Assembly (NCBI GenBank): GCA_958296005.1
Contig: CATQHQ010000002.1
Span: 862,501-926,500 of the forward strand
Length of the DNA stretch: 64,000 bases
Direction of reading: 5' to 3'
DNA from: Longimicrobiales bacterium
Lineage (GTDB): Bacteria > Gemmatimonadota > Gemmatimonadetes > Longimicrobiales > Gaopeijiaceae
In this document: piece after piece, positions 40,874 to 49,384 of the stretch
Layout: each line of letters begins with the position of its first letter
Position numbering within the stretch: the stretch's first letter is position 1
Notes under the pieces: model-generated
What the model saw: only the letters and a program-made list of their open reading frames with translations
Told to the model about the DNA's origin: nothing
The model's database searches: none
Translations under genes and position numbers: made by a program

Positions 40874-41242
40874 TCAGGCCACGGGCCCCCCGGTGCTCAG
40901 AGGCACCTGCAAGAAGAACCGGGGGATCTCGGCTCGAAAGACGGACCCGTCCTTCTCGCGGAAGTGGTAGAACCCATCCATGTGGCCGTTGCGGCCTTCC
41001 AGAATGCAGTAGCTGTAGTACTCGTGCACGTCGCCGGGTCCTAGCAAGGGAGACTCGCCCACGACGCCTTCGCCTTCCACCTCCTGATCGCCGGCCACGG
41101 GATCGTGGATCTTCCAGTGACGCCAGAAGAGCTGGGCCGGCCGGTCGCCGACGTTCTTGATCCGAACGAAGTAGGCGAACACATGGCGGTCGGGAGGCGT
41201 GGAGTGGCCGTGGGAGTAGACCGGCTCAACGCCGATCTCCAT
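40874..41242 (-). CDS. apaG: ApaG domain protein
   Basis: A 122-residue protein that is nearly all ApaG domain, an Ig-like beta sandwich: YFVRIKNVGDRPAQLFWRHW, EGVVGESPLLGPGDVHEYYSY, then GHMDGFYHF and PRFFLQVP. ApaG was linked to cobalt/magnesium homeostasis in enterobacteria, but its biochemical role is unclear. The ATG at 41242 gives the usual family length. The frame stays open further upstream, but that sequence is not ApaG-like, although a few extra residues from a nearby GTG are possible. Confidence 0.9.
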   Translation of the reverse strand: MEIGVEPVYSHGHSTPPDRHVFAYFVRIKNVGDRPAQLFWRHWKIHDPVAGDQEVEGEGVVGESPLLGPGDVHEYYSYCILEGRNGHMDGFYHFREKDGSVFRAEIPRFFLQVPLSTGGPVA

Positions 41243-41503
41243 CCGATCGGACACGACTGGCGGGCGTCGACTAGGTTGCGGGAAGGCTGGCTTGATCACG
41301 GGCAGCTCGGCGTGTCGCGTGTCGAGAGGTAACGTCGCTTCCCCTTGATATGTAACGGCTGGAGAGAAGGCGCGCAAGAACGCTCCCGACCCACGGACCA
41401 GCCGCGCCTTGCCCACCGATCCTTGACCCGAAGGGGCTGCGGTCCGATTGTCGCACCACCCGCGTTTCCCACCATCTCCTCACACCCCGCGCAAGGGGAA
41501 CTC
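41243..41503. other. divergent intergenic region between apaG and the D-aminoacylase fusion
   Basis: These 261 bases should carry both promoters. I see no strong -35/-10 pair and no hairpin with a T tract. The D-aminoacylase ribosome site AAGGGG lies at 41493-41498. Frames stay open on both strands but lack the composition of coding sequence here. Confidence 0.4.
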
Positions 41504-44293
41504 ATGCCGCGCCGCTTCCACTCGTCCGCCTCCGTGCTTCGGAGCCGCTTGGCCCTAGCCGCCGCGCTGGCCGCCTCGACTGTCCTGGCGACGGCGGTGC
41601 CCGCTGGTCCCGCGCCAGTCGGCCAGTCGCCCTCCGCCCGCCAGACCGCCCCGATCGTTTACGACGTGGTGATCCGGGGCGGGCGGGTCTTGGACGGCGC
41701 GGGCAACCCGTGGGTCGCCGCCGACGTGGCCGTCGACGACGGAAGGATCGTCCGCGTGGGTCGGGTCGCCGGCGCAGGACGGCGGGAGATCGATGCGCGC
41801 GGCCTCTACGTGGCCCCCGGCTTCATCGACATGATGGACCAGTCCGGCGGCGTTCTTCCGCGCAACGGACTGGCCGAGAACAAGCTGCGCATGGGCGTCA
41901 CGACCGCCATCGGCGGGGAAGGGGGCACGCCCGTCGCGGTGGACGGGATCGCCGCCTACTTCCGCGACCTGGAGACGAAGGGCATCTCCGTCAACTTCGG
42001 GAGCTACTTCTCCCAGACCCAGGCGCGGGTCGCCGTCGTGGGCCGATCGAGCCGCCCGCCCGACGCGGCCGAGCTGGCCGAGATGCGGGAGATCATGGCC
42101 AGCGCCATGCGTCAGGGCGTCATGGGGATGACCACGGCGCTGATCTACCCGCCCTCCTCCTTCGCGTCCACCGACGAGCTGGTGGAGGTCGCCAAGGCGG
42201 CGGCGGCCCACGGCGGCATCTACGCCAGCCACATCCGGGACGAAGGCAAGGGGTTGGTCGGCGCCGTGCGCGAGGCGATCGAGATCGGGGAGCGCGCCGG
42301 ACTGCCCGTCGAGATCTTCCACTACAAGGCCGCCTACGAGCCGGGCTGGGGCGCGCTGATCCGCGAGGCGGCCCAAGAGATCGACGACGCCCGGGCCCGC
42401 GGGGTGGACGTGGCCGCGGACATGTACCCCTACACGGCGGGAGGCACGGGGCTGGAGGCCACGATCCCGTCGTGGGTCCACGAGGGCGGGATCGACTCGG
42501 TGCGGGCCCGCATCGGGCGCCCCGAGGTGCGGAGCCGCATGAAGGAGGAGCTGGAGACCGGCTACGAGGGCTGGTGGAACATCGTGGAGGCTTCCGGTGG
42601 TTGGGACCGCGTGGTCCTGGTCAACGCCCGCAACCCCGAGAATGCCCGCTTCGAGGGGAGGAACATCGCCGAGATCGCCCGCGAGCAGGGCAAGGACCCG
42701 GCCGACGCCGCTTGGGACTTGGTGGCGGAGGGCCAAGGCCGCGTCATGGCGATCTACCACATGATGAGCGAGGACGACGTGCGCTGGGCGCTTCAGCTCC
42801 CGTGGACGAGCATCGGCAGCGATGCCGGGGCCGCCCTCGCGCCGGGCGAGGTGGACGGGCTGGGCCTTCCGCACCCCAGGAGCTACGGCACCTTCCCGCG
42901 CATCCTGGCCAAGTACGTGCGCGACGAGCGCGTCCTCACCCTTCGAGAAGCCGTGCGCAAGATGACGTCGTGGCCCGCCGCGCGGATGCGCCTTCACGAC
43001 CGGGGCGTCCTGCGGGAGGGCGCGTGGGGCGACGTGACCGTCTTCGACCTCGACGCCGTCCAGGACCTGGCCACCTACGACGAGCCCGTGCGCTTCCCCG
43101 CAGGGATCGAGTACGTGCTGGTGAACGGCGAGGTGGTGATCGAAGACGGGGGGCAGCACACCGGCGCGCGCCCCGGACACGTCCTCTACGGACCCGGCAA
43201 GCAATCCGGCGTCCAGGCCGTGGCCGCGCGCTTGGCGCCCGAGATCCGCCGCGCCATGGTCGAGGGCGACATACCCTCGGTGACGGTCGCCCTCACCGAC
43301 CGCCAGGGCGAGCTGTGGAGCGCGGCGTTCGGCCAGTCGAACCTGTGGGCGCGCACGCCGGCCACCACCAACACCGTCTACCTGATCGGCTCCACCTTCA
43401 AGGCGCAGTCCACCGTCGCCCTCCTGCAACAGATGGAGCGGGGCAACTTCGCCTTGGACGACCCGGTTCGGGACCACTTGGACGGACTGTTGATCCGCGA
43501 TGAGGACCCCGACGACCCGGTGAGGTTCCGCCACCTCCTGACCCACACCTCCGGGATGCCGGTGGACTTCGGCCCCCACGCCGTGTGGGGGGACACGTCG
43601 CCCCTCTCCCTGGACGAGTACCTTCGCGACTCCCTGCGCGTGGAGACGCCTCCGCTGCAGGGCGTGGTATACTCCAACATGGCCTACTCCCTGGTCGGCC
43701 GCTTGGTCGAGACCTTCTCCGGCAGGCCCTACAAGCAGTACGTGCGCGAAAACGTATGGGCGCCCCTGGGCATGACCTCCACCGCCTTCGACCCGCCCCC
43801 CGGCGTGGCGGAGCGGCTGGCCTTCCCCTACGTGCCCGACGAGAACACGGGCCGCAACGCGCCGACCGTCCGCCTCAAGGCCAACGTCTGGCCGGCGGGG
43901 ATCGTCTACGGCACCGTCCACGACCAAGCCGCATGGGTTCGCTTCAACCTGGGAGACGGGGCCTGGGGCGACGGACGGCTGCTTCAGCCCGAGACCCTGG
44001 ACGAGATGCATTCGCTCCAGTACGAACAGTTCGCCGGTGAGCCGATGGGCGGCGGATGGGGCCACGAAAACCCGGGGTACGGCCTCACGTGGTGGGTGTC
44101 GGATCGCGACGGCGAGCGCTACTTCGCCCACTCCGGCAGCGTTCCCGGCTACACGGCGTTCGCGTCGGGCAACCGGACCCGGGGGTTCGGCGTCGCGCTG
44201 CTGACCAACGGCAACCGCGCCCATCCGCACTTGGTCGGGATCGTGAACCTGGCGCTGGATCTCCTGGCCGAAGAGCTGGGCGAGTCGCGCTAG
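41504..44293 (+). CDS. exported N-acyl-D-amino-acid deacylase / class C beta-lactamase-like fusion
   Basis: A 929-residue protein with a signal peptide (LALAAALAASTVLATAVPA). Residues 50 to about 560 are a D-aminoacylase-type amidohydrolase (IRGGRVLDGAGNPWVAADV, SHIRDEG, IFHYKA, IGSDAGAA), but the usual HxH metal motif after GFID reads MMDQ (residues 110-113). Residues 570-929 are a serine penicillin-recognising domain with SxxK (S630-K633 in GSTFKAQS), YSN (723-725) and HSG (876-878). Both families act on D-amino-acid compounds, so the fusion may deacylate and trim D-residue peptides such as cell-wall debris. AAGGGG (41493-41498) sets the start. Confidence 0.9.
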   Translation: MPRRFHSSASVLRSRLALAAALAASTVLATAVPAGPAPVGQSPSARQTAPIVYDVVIRGGRVLDGAGNPWVAADVAVDDGRIVRVGRVAGAGRREIDARGLYVAPGFIDMMDQSGGVLPRNGLAENKLRMGVTTAIGGEGGTPVAVDGIAAYFRDLETKGISVNFGSYFSQTQARVAVVGRSSRPPDAAELAEMREIMASAMRQGVMGMTTALIYPPSSFASTDELVEVAKAAAAHGGIYASHIRDEGKGLVGAVREAIEIGERAGLPVEIFHYKAAYEPGWGALIREAAQEIDDARARGVDVAADMYPYTAGGTGLEATIPSWVHEGGIDSVRARIGRPEVRSRMKEELETGYEGWWNIVEASGGWDRVVLVNARNPENARFEGRNIAEIAREQGKDPADAAWDLVAEGQGRVMAIYHMMSEDDVRWALQLPWTSIGSDAGAALAPGEVDGLGLPHPRSYGTFPRILAKYVRDERVLTLREAVRKMTSWPAARMRLHDRGVLREGAWGDVTVFDLDAVQDLATYDEPVRFPAGIEYVLVNGEVVIEDGGQHTGARPGHVLYGPGKQSGVQAVAARLAPEIRRAMVEGDIPSVTVALTDRQGELWSAAFGQSNLWARTPATTNTVYLIGSTFKAQSTVALLQQMERGNFALDDPVRDHLDGLLIRDEDPDDPVRFRHLLTHTSGMPVDFGPHAVWGDTSPLSLDEYLRDSLRVETPPLQGVVYSNMAYSLVGRLVETFSGRPYKQYVRENVWAPLGMTSTAFDPPPGVAERLAFPYVPDENTGRNAPTVRLKANVWPAGIVYGTVHDQAAWVRFNLGDGAWGDGRLLQPETLDEMHSLQYEQFAGEPMGGGWGHENPGYGLTWWVSDRDGERYFAHSGSVPGYTAFASGNRTRGFGVALLTNGNRAHPHLVGIVNLALDLLAEELGESR

Positions 44294-44304
44294 GGCCGCC
44301 CGCC

Positions 44305-45606
44305 ATGCCTCAGCTTCCCGAGCCCGTCATACCTCAGCTTCCCGCGGTTCCCGAGAACTGGCTTTGGGCTCTGATTGCCTTCGCCAGCCTGGCCCTGGCC
44401 GCCTGGATCGCAGGTCGTGTCGCGAAGCGCCTCCTCAGCGGTGCGTTTCGACACTTCACGGCCCGAACCCGCCTCACCTTGGACTTCTTCCTGCGGCTTG
44501 CCCGCATGATTCCGGCGCTGATCATCTACTACGGCAGCGGCCCGGCCCTCAGCCTGCCGCAGGCGAGCCTGATTCCCCCCGAGGGCGTGCTCGTGGTGTT
44601 GTGGATCGTCCTGCAGCGGCTGTCGGCGGCGTACGTCGTGGTGACGCTGGCACGAGCGTTCAATGCGCTTCTCGACGCCGTCAACGACATCTACAACGAA
44701 ACCTACACCGACGCCAAGTCGCGCCCGGTCAAGGGCTACCTGCAGGTCCTCAGCCTGTTGGCGTACATTACGGCGGCGGTTGTGGCGGTGGCGGTCCTCC
44801 TCGGCCGGTCGCCCGTCGTCTTCCTTTCGGGACTGGGCGCTCTGGCGGCGGTTCTGATGCTGGTGTTCAAGGACACGATCCTGTCGCTCGTCGCCAGCGT
44901 GCAGATCATGTCGAACGATATGATCCGGATCGGCGACTGGGTGTCGGTTCCCCAGGCCAACTCCGATGGTGACGTAATCGACATCGCCTTGCACACCGTC
45001 AAGATCCAGAACTGGGACAAGACGATTTCGACGATACCCACGCACAAGTTCATCAGCGAGTCCTTCAAGAACTGGCGGGGCATGTCCGAGTCCGGGGGCC
45101 GCCGGATCAAGCGCTCCCTGAGGATCGACATGAACTCGGTGCGGTTCCTGACCGACGACGAAATCGAGGCGCTGTCGCGGCGCGAAATGCTGCGGGACTA
45201 CATGCGGGCGAAGCACGACGAGATCACGCGCCACAACACGGCCAAGGGGGACGCCGTCCGGGCGAACGCCGACACCGCGACGTCGGCCGCAGAGCCGGAC
45301 ACGGAGCCCGAACTCCGCCGCCTCACCAACCTGGGAACGTTCCGGGCCTACGTGCTTCGCTACCTGCAGACGCACGCTGGCACGAACAAGGGCATGACGC
45401 TGATGGTGCGACAGCTGGCCCCGGGGGCGCAGGGCGTTCCCATCGAGATATACTGCTTCGCCTCGGACACGGCATGGGCCAGCTACGAGTCCCTGCAAGG
45501 CGACATCTTCGACCATCTGATCGCGGTGTTGCCCAAGTTCGGCCTGCGGGTCTTCCAGACCCCGGCGGGGGGCGACTTGGCGAAGCTGGCGGAGGTGCGC
45601 GGGTAG
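44305..45606 (+). CDS. MscS-family mechanosensitive channel
   Basis: A 433-residue inner-membrane channel of the longer YbdG type. Several hydrophobic helices occupy residues 15-190 (WLWALIAFASLALAAWIAG, YLQVLSLLAYITAAVVAVAVLL). A pore helix rich in Gly and Ala follows (FLSGLGALAAVLMLVFKDTILSL), then the cytoplasmic beta domain (IRIGDWVSVPQANSDGDVIDI, TVKIQNWDKTISTIPTHKFI). Such channels open under membrane tension and release solutes during osmotic downshock. It begins 11 bases after the D-aminoacylase stop, so it may be co-transcribed, although no functional link is obvious. Confidence 0.92.
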   Translation: MPQLPEPVIPQLPAVPENWLWALIAFASLALAAWIAGRVAKRLLSGAFRHFTARTRLTLDFFLRLARMIPALIIYYGSGPALSLPQASLIPPEGVLVVLWIVLQRLSAAYVVVTLARAFNALLDAVNDIYNETYTDAKSRPVKGYLQVLSLLAYITAAVVAVAVLLGRSPVVFLSGLGALAAVLMLVFKDTILSLVASVQIMSNDMIRIGDWVSVPQANSDGDVIDIALHTVKIQNWDKTISTIPTHKFISESFKNWRGMSESGGRRIKRSLRIDMNSVRFLTDDEIEALSRREMLRDYMRAKHDEITRHNTAKGDAVRANADTATSAAEPDTEPELRRLTNLGTFRAYVLRYLQTHAGTNKGMTLMVRQLAPGAQGVPIEIYCFASDTAWASYESLQGDIFDHLIAVLPKFGLRVFQTPAGGDLAKLAEVRG

Positions 45607-45622
45607 GAAGTCGTCGGGCCGG

Positions 45623-47764
45623 TCAATGGCCGTTCGGGCCGCCGTCGGCTCCGGCGCCCGCGCCCGCCAAGAGGCGGTCGAAGAACTCGGCTGCCGCCCG
45701 GAACGCCGCCATCCAGTTGCGGTGCAGCAGGAAGCCGTGGACTTCGTCCGGGAACACCAGCTGCTCCACGTGCACGCCTCTGCTTCGCAGCGATTCCGCC
45801 AGCTCCACCGACTCGCTGAACGGCACGTTGCGGTCGTCGTCGCCGTGGATCAGCAGGACCGGTGACCTCCATCCGTCCAGGAACGCCATGGGGGAGGACT
45901 CGAAGGCGGAGCGGGCGACTTCGGGCCGCGCCGCCGGGTCGTAGGACGGCACGAAGTTGCGGATCACCGGGTTCCAGTCGTGCACGCCGTGAACGTCCAC
46001 GCCGGCGCGGAAGAGGCGCGAGGCCTGGGCAAGGCCATGGGCGGTCAGGTAGCCGCCGTAGGAGCCGCCCCAAAGGCCGATCCGGGTTGCGTCCACGTCG
46101 TCCCGTCCCGCCATGTACACGCCCGCGCCCAGCACGTCCTGGACCTCCGACGCGCCCCCGGCCCCGTAGTTCTCCGCCTCCCGAAACGCCATCCCGTATC
46201 CGGTCCCGCTGCGGTAGTTGACCGACAGGACCGCGTAGCCCTTGGAGGCCAAGTACTGGTTGAAGGAGTACGCGTTGTGGTAGTAGCCCAGGTGATGAAA
46301 GCCGAGGAGCATCTGCCGTCGGGAGCCGCCGTGGAGGAAGAGGGCGGCGGGCCAGCCCTCGGCCGGTAGTGCGTCCTGCGGCAGGAAGAGCTGGCCGTGA
46401 ATGGGCGTTCCGTCGGGGGCTGTGAAGACGACTTGGCGCGGCTCGGCCAGGCCCGTGGGCAGGTCGGCCTGCTGTTCGGCCACCAGCCACTGCCGTTCGG
46501 CTAGGAGGACCTCGGCGTGGGCCGGCGCCGTTCCCGACGACGCCAGGAACGCCACCGAGCCGTCTGCCGTGGGAGCGGGTTGCCACTCGATCCCGTCGCC
46601 CGGCGTGATCTGCCGCGTGTCCGATCCGTCCATTGCGCCGCGCCAAAGGTGCTGCCGGTCCGTGTCGCCCTGGTTGGACGAGAAGATCAGCGCGTCGCCG
46701 CCGGCGACCTGGGCCACGTACTGGACCTCGAAGTCGCCGACCGCGATCGGCCGGAGCTCGCTCCCGCCGTCGGCCGCCACCGAGTAGAGGTTGCGGAAGC
46801 CGGCACCCTCCCAAGGGAACGCGATCCGTCCGCCCCGGCCCCAAAAGAGCTGGCGGCCGGCCGACACCGCGTTGAAGACGCTTCCCGCGCCGGGCGAGGC
46901 CGCGAACACCGTCCGCGCCGCCCCGTCCCCGTCCTCCACGCTCACCACGCGGATGCTCCACGGCGTCGACTCCCGGACCGCGAAGAACGGCAGCTGATCC
47001 TTCCGGTTGGGGATTCGCATGAAGGCGACCTCGCGCCCGTCCGGCGACCACACCGGGCTTCCGTCCCGGTCCACCGAAGGGTCCAGGTAGCGCAGGGAGC
47101 GGTCGCGCAACTCCAGCACGCCGACGAAGGCGTGGTCTCCCCGCCGGCTGGTCCACGCGAGCCGGGTCTCGTCGGGCGACAGGATCATCTCGCCGGGGCT
47201 TCCCCGGCCCGTCACCAGCTCTTCCGGCTCCGCGTCCGGGTCGCCGACGGCCCGCCGCAGGATCACGTCGTCATGGATGTAGTAGAGCTGGCTGCCGTCC
47301 GCCGTCAGGAGCGGTGAGTGGCCCTGGACGAGCCGGGCAGCGCCGCCTCCGCCCAGGTCCGCCGTCCATACCTCCCGCCGAGCGCCGCGGGGGTCGCTGG
47401 TGGGGTTGGGGATCTCTCCGGCCCGGTTGGGAGCCCCTCCCCGGACAAACGCCACGACGCGCCCGTTCGCGGAGACGGCCAGCCCACCGATCTCCTGGCC
47501 GTCGTCGCCGCTGAACTCGGTGACCGCGCGGCCGCTCCACTCCGGGCCCCTCGCCACCCACACGTTCCGCTCCCCCCGCTCGTTGCGCACCCAGGCGACC
47601 ACCGGCGCCGAAGCCGCGGCCACCAGCCCAGACGGGAACGGCCAGCCGACCAGAGCGTCCAGGTCCAGCTCCTGGCGCTGCACCGCGGCGGCCAGCGTGG
47701 GAGCGGCTGGGGCGGGAACGGCCAGCCCAAGGCCGGCCACAAGAATCGCGGTCCTGCGTATCAT
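45623..47764 (-). CDS. exported S9 prolyl oligopeptidase family peptidase
   Basis: A 713-residue protein with a signal peptide (RRTAILVAGLGLAVPAPAAP). Residues 60 to about 430 form a beta propeller (SGLVAAASAPVVAWVRNERG, EMILSPDETRLAWTSRRGD, PVWSPDGREVAFMR). The C-terminal hydrolase domain has the nucleophile GLWGGSYGGYL, the Asp in LLIHGDDDRNVP and the His in FPDEVHGFLL. It would cleave small peptides in the periplasm, probably DPP4- or acylaminoacyl-peptidase-like. The start at 47764 has GAGG nearby. The frame remains open to 47818, but the added residues would precede the signal. Confidence 0.93.
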   Translation of the reverse strand: MIRRTAILVAGLGLAVPAPAAPTLAAAVQRQELDLDALVGWPFPSGLVAAASAPVVAWVRNERGERNVWVARGPEWSGRAVTEFSGDDGQEIGGLAVSANGRVVAFVRGGAPNRAGEIPNPTSDPRGARREVWTADLGGGGAARLVQGHSPLLTADGSQLYYIHDDVILRRAVGDPDAEPEELVTGRGSPGEMILSPDETRLAWTSRRGDHAFVGVLELRDRSLRYLDPSVDRDGSPVWSPDGREVAFMRIPNRKDQLPFFAVRESTPWSIRVVSVEDGDGAARTVFAASPGAGSVFNAVSAGRQLFWGRGGRIAFPWEGAGFRNLYSVAADGGSELRPIAVGDFEVQYVAQVAGGDALIFSSNQGDTDRQHLWRGAMDGSDTRQITPGDGIEWQPAPTADGSVAFLASSGTAPAHAEVLLAERQWLVAEQQADLPTGLAEPRQVVFTAPDGTPIHGQLFLPQDALPAEGWPAALFLHGGSRRQMLLGFHHLGYYHNAYSFNQYLASKGYAVLSVNYRSGTGYGMAFREAENYGAGGASEVQDVLGAGVYMAGRDDVDATRIGLWGGSYGGYLTAHGLAQASRLFRAGVDVHGVHDWNPVIRNFVPSYDPAARPEVARSAFESSPMAFLDGWRSPVLLIHGDDDRNVPFSESVELAESLRSRGVHVEQLVFPDEVHGFLLHRNWMAAFRAAAEFFDRLLAGAGAGADGGPNGH

Positions 47765-47880
47765 GGCGTTAGCCTCGTTCGATTGCTGCCGGCCACCGAA
47801 GACCGTCCGCCGCGCCAATGACCGTGCGCGAGCGGCTCCAGCCCTCCTGCGGCATCATATCCACTTCGCTCCGACGGATC

Positions 47881-47903
47881 AAAAAAGGGCTAAAGGTCAG
47901 CCC
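47881..47903 (-). terminator. Rho-independent terminator overlapping the CopC-CopD stop
   Basis: On the minus strand, GGGCT (47903-47899) pairs with AGCCC (47891-47887) across a seven-base loop, then six T residues follow (47886-47881). The TGA stop of the copper gene (47899-47897) sits at the end of the 5' arm and in the loop. It is the only clear stem-plus-T-tract I found in the window. It is one-sided and would end transcripts from the copper and aminotransferase genes before the S9 peptidase. Confidence 0.75.
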
Positions 47904-49384
47904 AGCGACTGCACCACCAGCCACGACGTGGCGACGAGGGCTGCGGCACCCAGGGCCAGCTCCAGCAGTGCCGGCCTCTGGAGCACCCCGGGGCGAGGGT
48001 TCTCCATCAGTGCCGGCCGCACGACCCGCCAGTTGTACAACCCGATCGCCATCGTCGCGGCGGCAAGGCCGGCCTTGCCGAGAAGCGTGCGTCCCCAGGG
48101 CGTGGTCCACAGCTGGGAGACGGCGTCCAGGCGCAGCCAGGCGTTGGCCGTTCCGGTGACGACCAGCAGCGCCACCGCCACCACCGCGAGTCGGGAGAAC
48201 GCGGCGACGATCTCCACGAATGCCAGGGAGGCTGGACCGCTGGCCACGAGAGCGCCGCCGTCCGCCGCCTGGGTGGTCCTCAGTGCGCGTATCCCGGCGA
48301 ACACCAAGCAGAAGAGGCCGCCCAGCCACATGCTCGCGGCCAGCACGTGCAAGTAGAGCGCGCCGACGGCGAGGCCTCGTGGCTGCGTCGCCCAGGCGTG
48401 GCCGGAGACCGCGGCCACGACGGGAAGCAGCAGCACGCCGACCGCTGCGACCGCCCACCCTCGAGCGCGTTCCCCCAGCGGCCGCGCAAGCCACATCCCT
48501 GCCGCGGCCACCAAGCCGGCACCGACGTGGAGCCACCATCCACCGCCCCAGGCGGTCTGGCTCAGGGCGGCCAAGTTGCCGAAGGGGTCGTCGGGGAAGA
48601 GGGTCCGCGCTTGGTGCCAGAGCCGCAGGGGAATGGACGCCAGCAGCGCGGCGACGCTCATCGTTGCGATCTGCCAAGTCCACGCCAGCACCAGCATCGG
48701 CACCGCCGAGGTCCCTCCGGCGCGCTCGACCGGAGCCAGCACCAGCACCCGGAACGCCAGCGCCCCGATCAGCCCCACGGTCCCCATGTAGAAGAGCAAG
48801 CGGGCCGCGGTCGAGAGGAAGACGGCGAAGGAGAGCCCGCCGCCGGCCGGGTCGTCCGACTGCCGTGGACCCTCGGCATCCTGGGCGCCGGCCTGCTGCG
48901 GAGGCTGGGAGTCGGCCCGTTGCGGTGCCGTTGGGGCGCCCACCTCGAAGCCGAACTCGCCCGAGATCGGGTGGCTGTCTGGGCCGGCGGTGGTCCACGC
49001 CACGGCGTAGACGCCGCTCGCCAGCAGTTCGGCCAGAGGCAGAACCAGAACGTCCCGCCGATCGTCGGCGTCGTACCGCAGCGCCCCCGCCGCCACGGCC
49101 CGGGCGGACTCGGGGGTGCCGCCCGCCGCCCAACTCTCCGCCAAGCGCACGGAGACGGTACTCAACGCCAGCTGCACGTCGGTCGAGAAGTCGAGCGCGA
49201 CGCGGACCGGCGGTTCCGACAGCCGGGCGCCGTCGGCAGGGTCGGAGCTATCCAGCTGCGTATGGGGCGGCCCGCCGCCCGCCGCCAAGCCCGCCAGCGC
49301 GGGCAGGACGAACAGCCCCCAGGCCCAGGCCCTCCTCGCGCCGGCTCCCGACCGCATCCCGGGAGCCGGGCCGTCGCGTCTCAC
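47897..49384 (-). CDS. CopC-CopD fusion copper protein
   Basis: About 495 residues from the GTG at 49384, which overlaps the upstream stop as GTGA; an ATG at 49357 gives a shorter signal. After the signal comes a CopC cupredoxin-like domain starting PPHTQLDSSDPADGA, with the conserved N-terminal copper His and a second His in SHPISGEFGFEV. A disordered PQQ linker leads to a CopD-type membrane domain with seven to eight helices (LFYMGTVGLIGALAFRVLVL, LHVLAASMWLGGLFCLVF). CopC binds copper in the periplasm and CopD moves it across the inner membrane. The stop lies in a terminator. Confidence 0.9.
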   Translation of the reverse strand: MRRDGPAPGMRSGAGARRAWAWGLFVLPALAGLAAGGGPPHTQLDSSDPADGARLSEPPVRVALDFSTDVQLALSTVSVRLAESWAAGGTPESARAVAAGALRYDADDRRDVLVLPLAELLASGVYAVAWTTAGPDSHPISGEFGFEVGAPTAPQRADSQPPQQAGAQDAEGPRQSDDPAGGGLSFAVFLSTAARLLFYMGTVGLIGALAFRVLVLAPVERAGGTSAVPMLVLAWTWQIATMSVAALLASIPLRLWHQARTLFPDDPFGNLAALSQTAWGGGWWLHVGAGLVAAAGMWLARPLGERARGWAVAAVGVLLLPVVAAVSGHAWATQPRGLAVGALYLHVLAASMWLGGLFCLVFAGIRALRTTQAADGGALVASGPASLAFVEIVAAFSRLAVVAVALLVVTGTANAWLRLDAVSQLWTTPWGRTLLGKAGLAAATMAIGLYNWRVVRPALMENPRPGVLQRPALLELALGAAALVATSWLVVQSLG

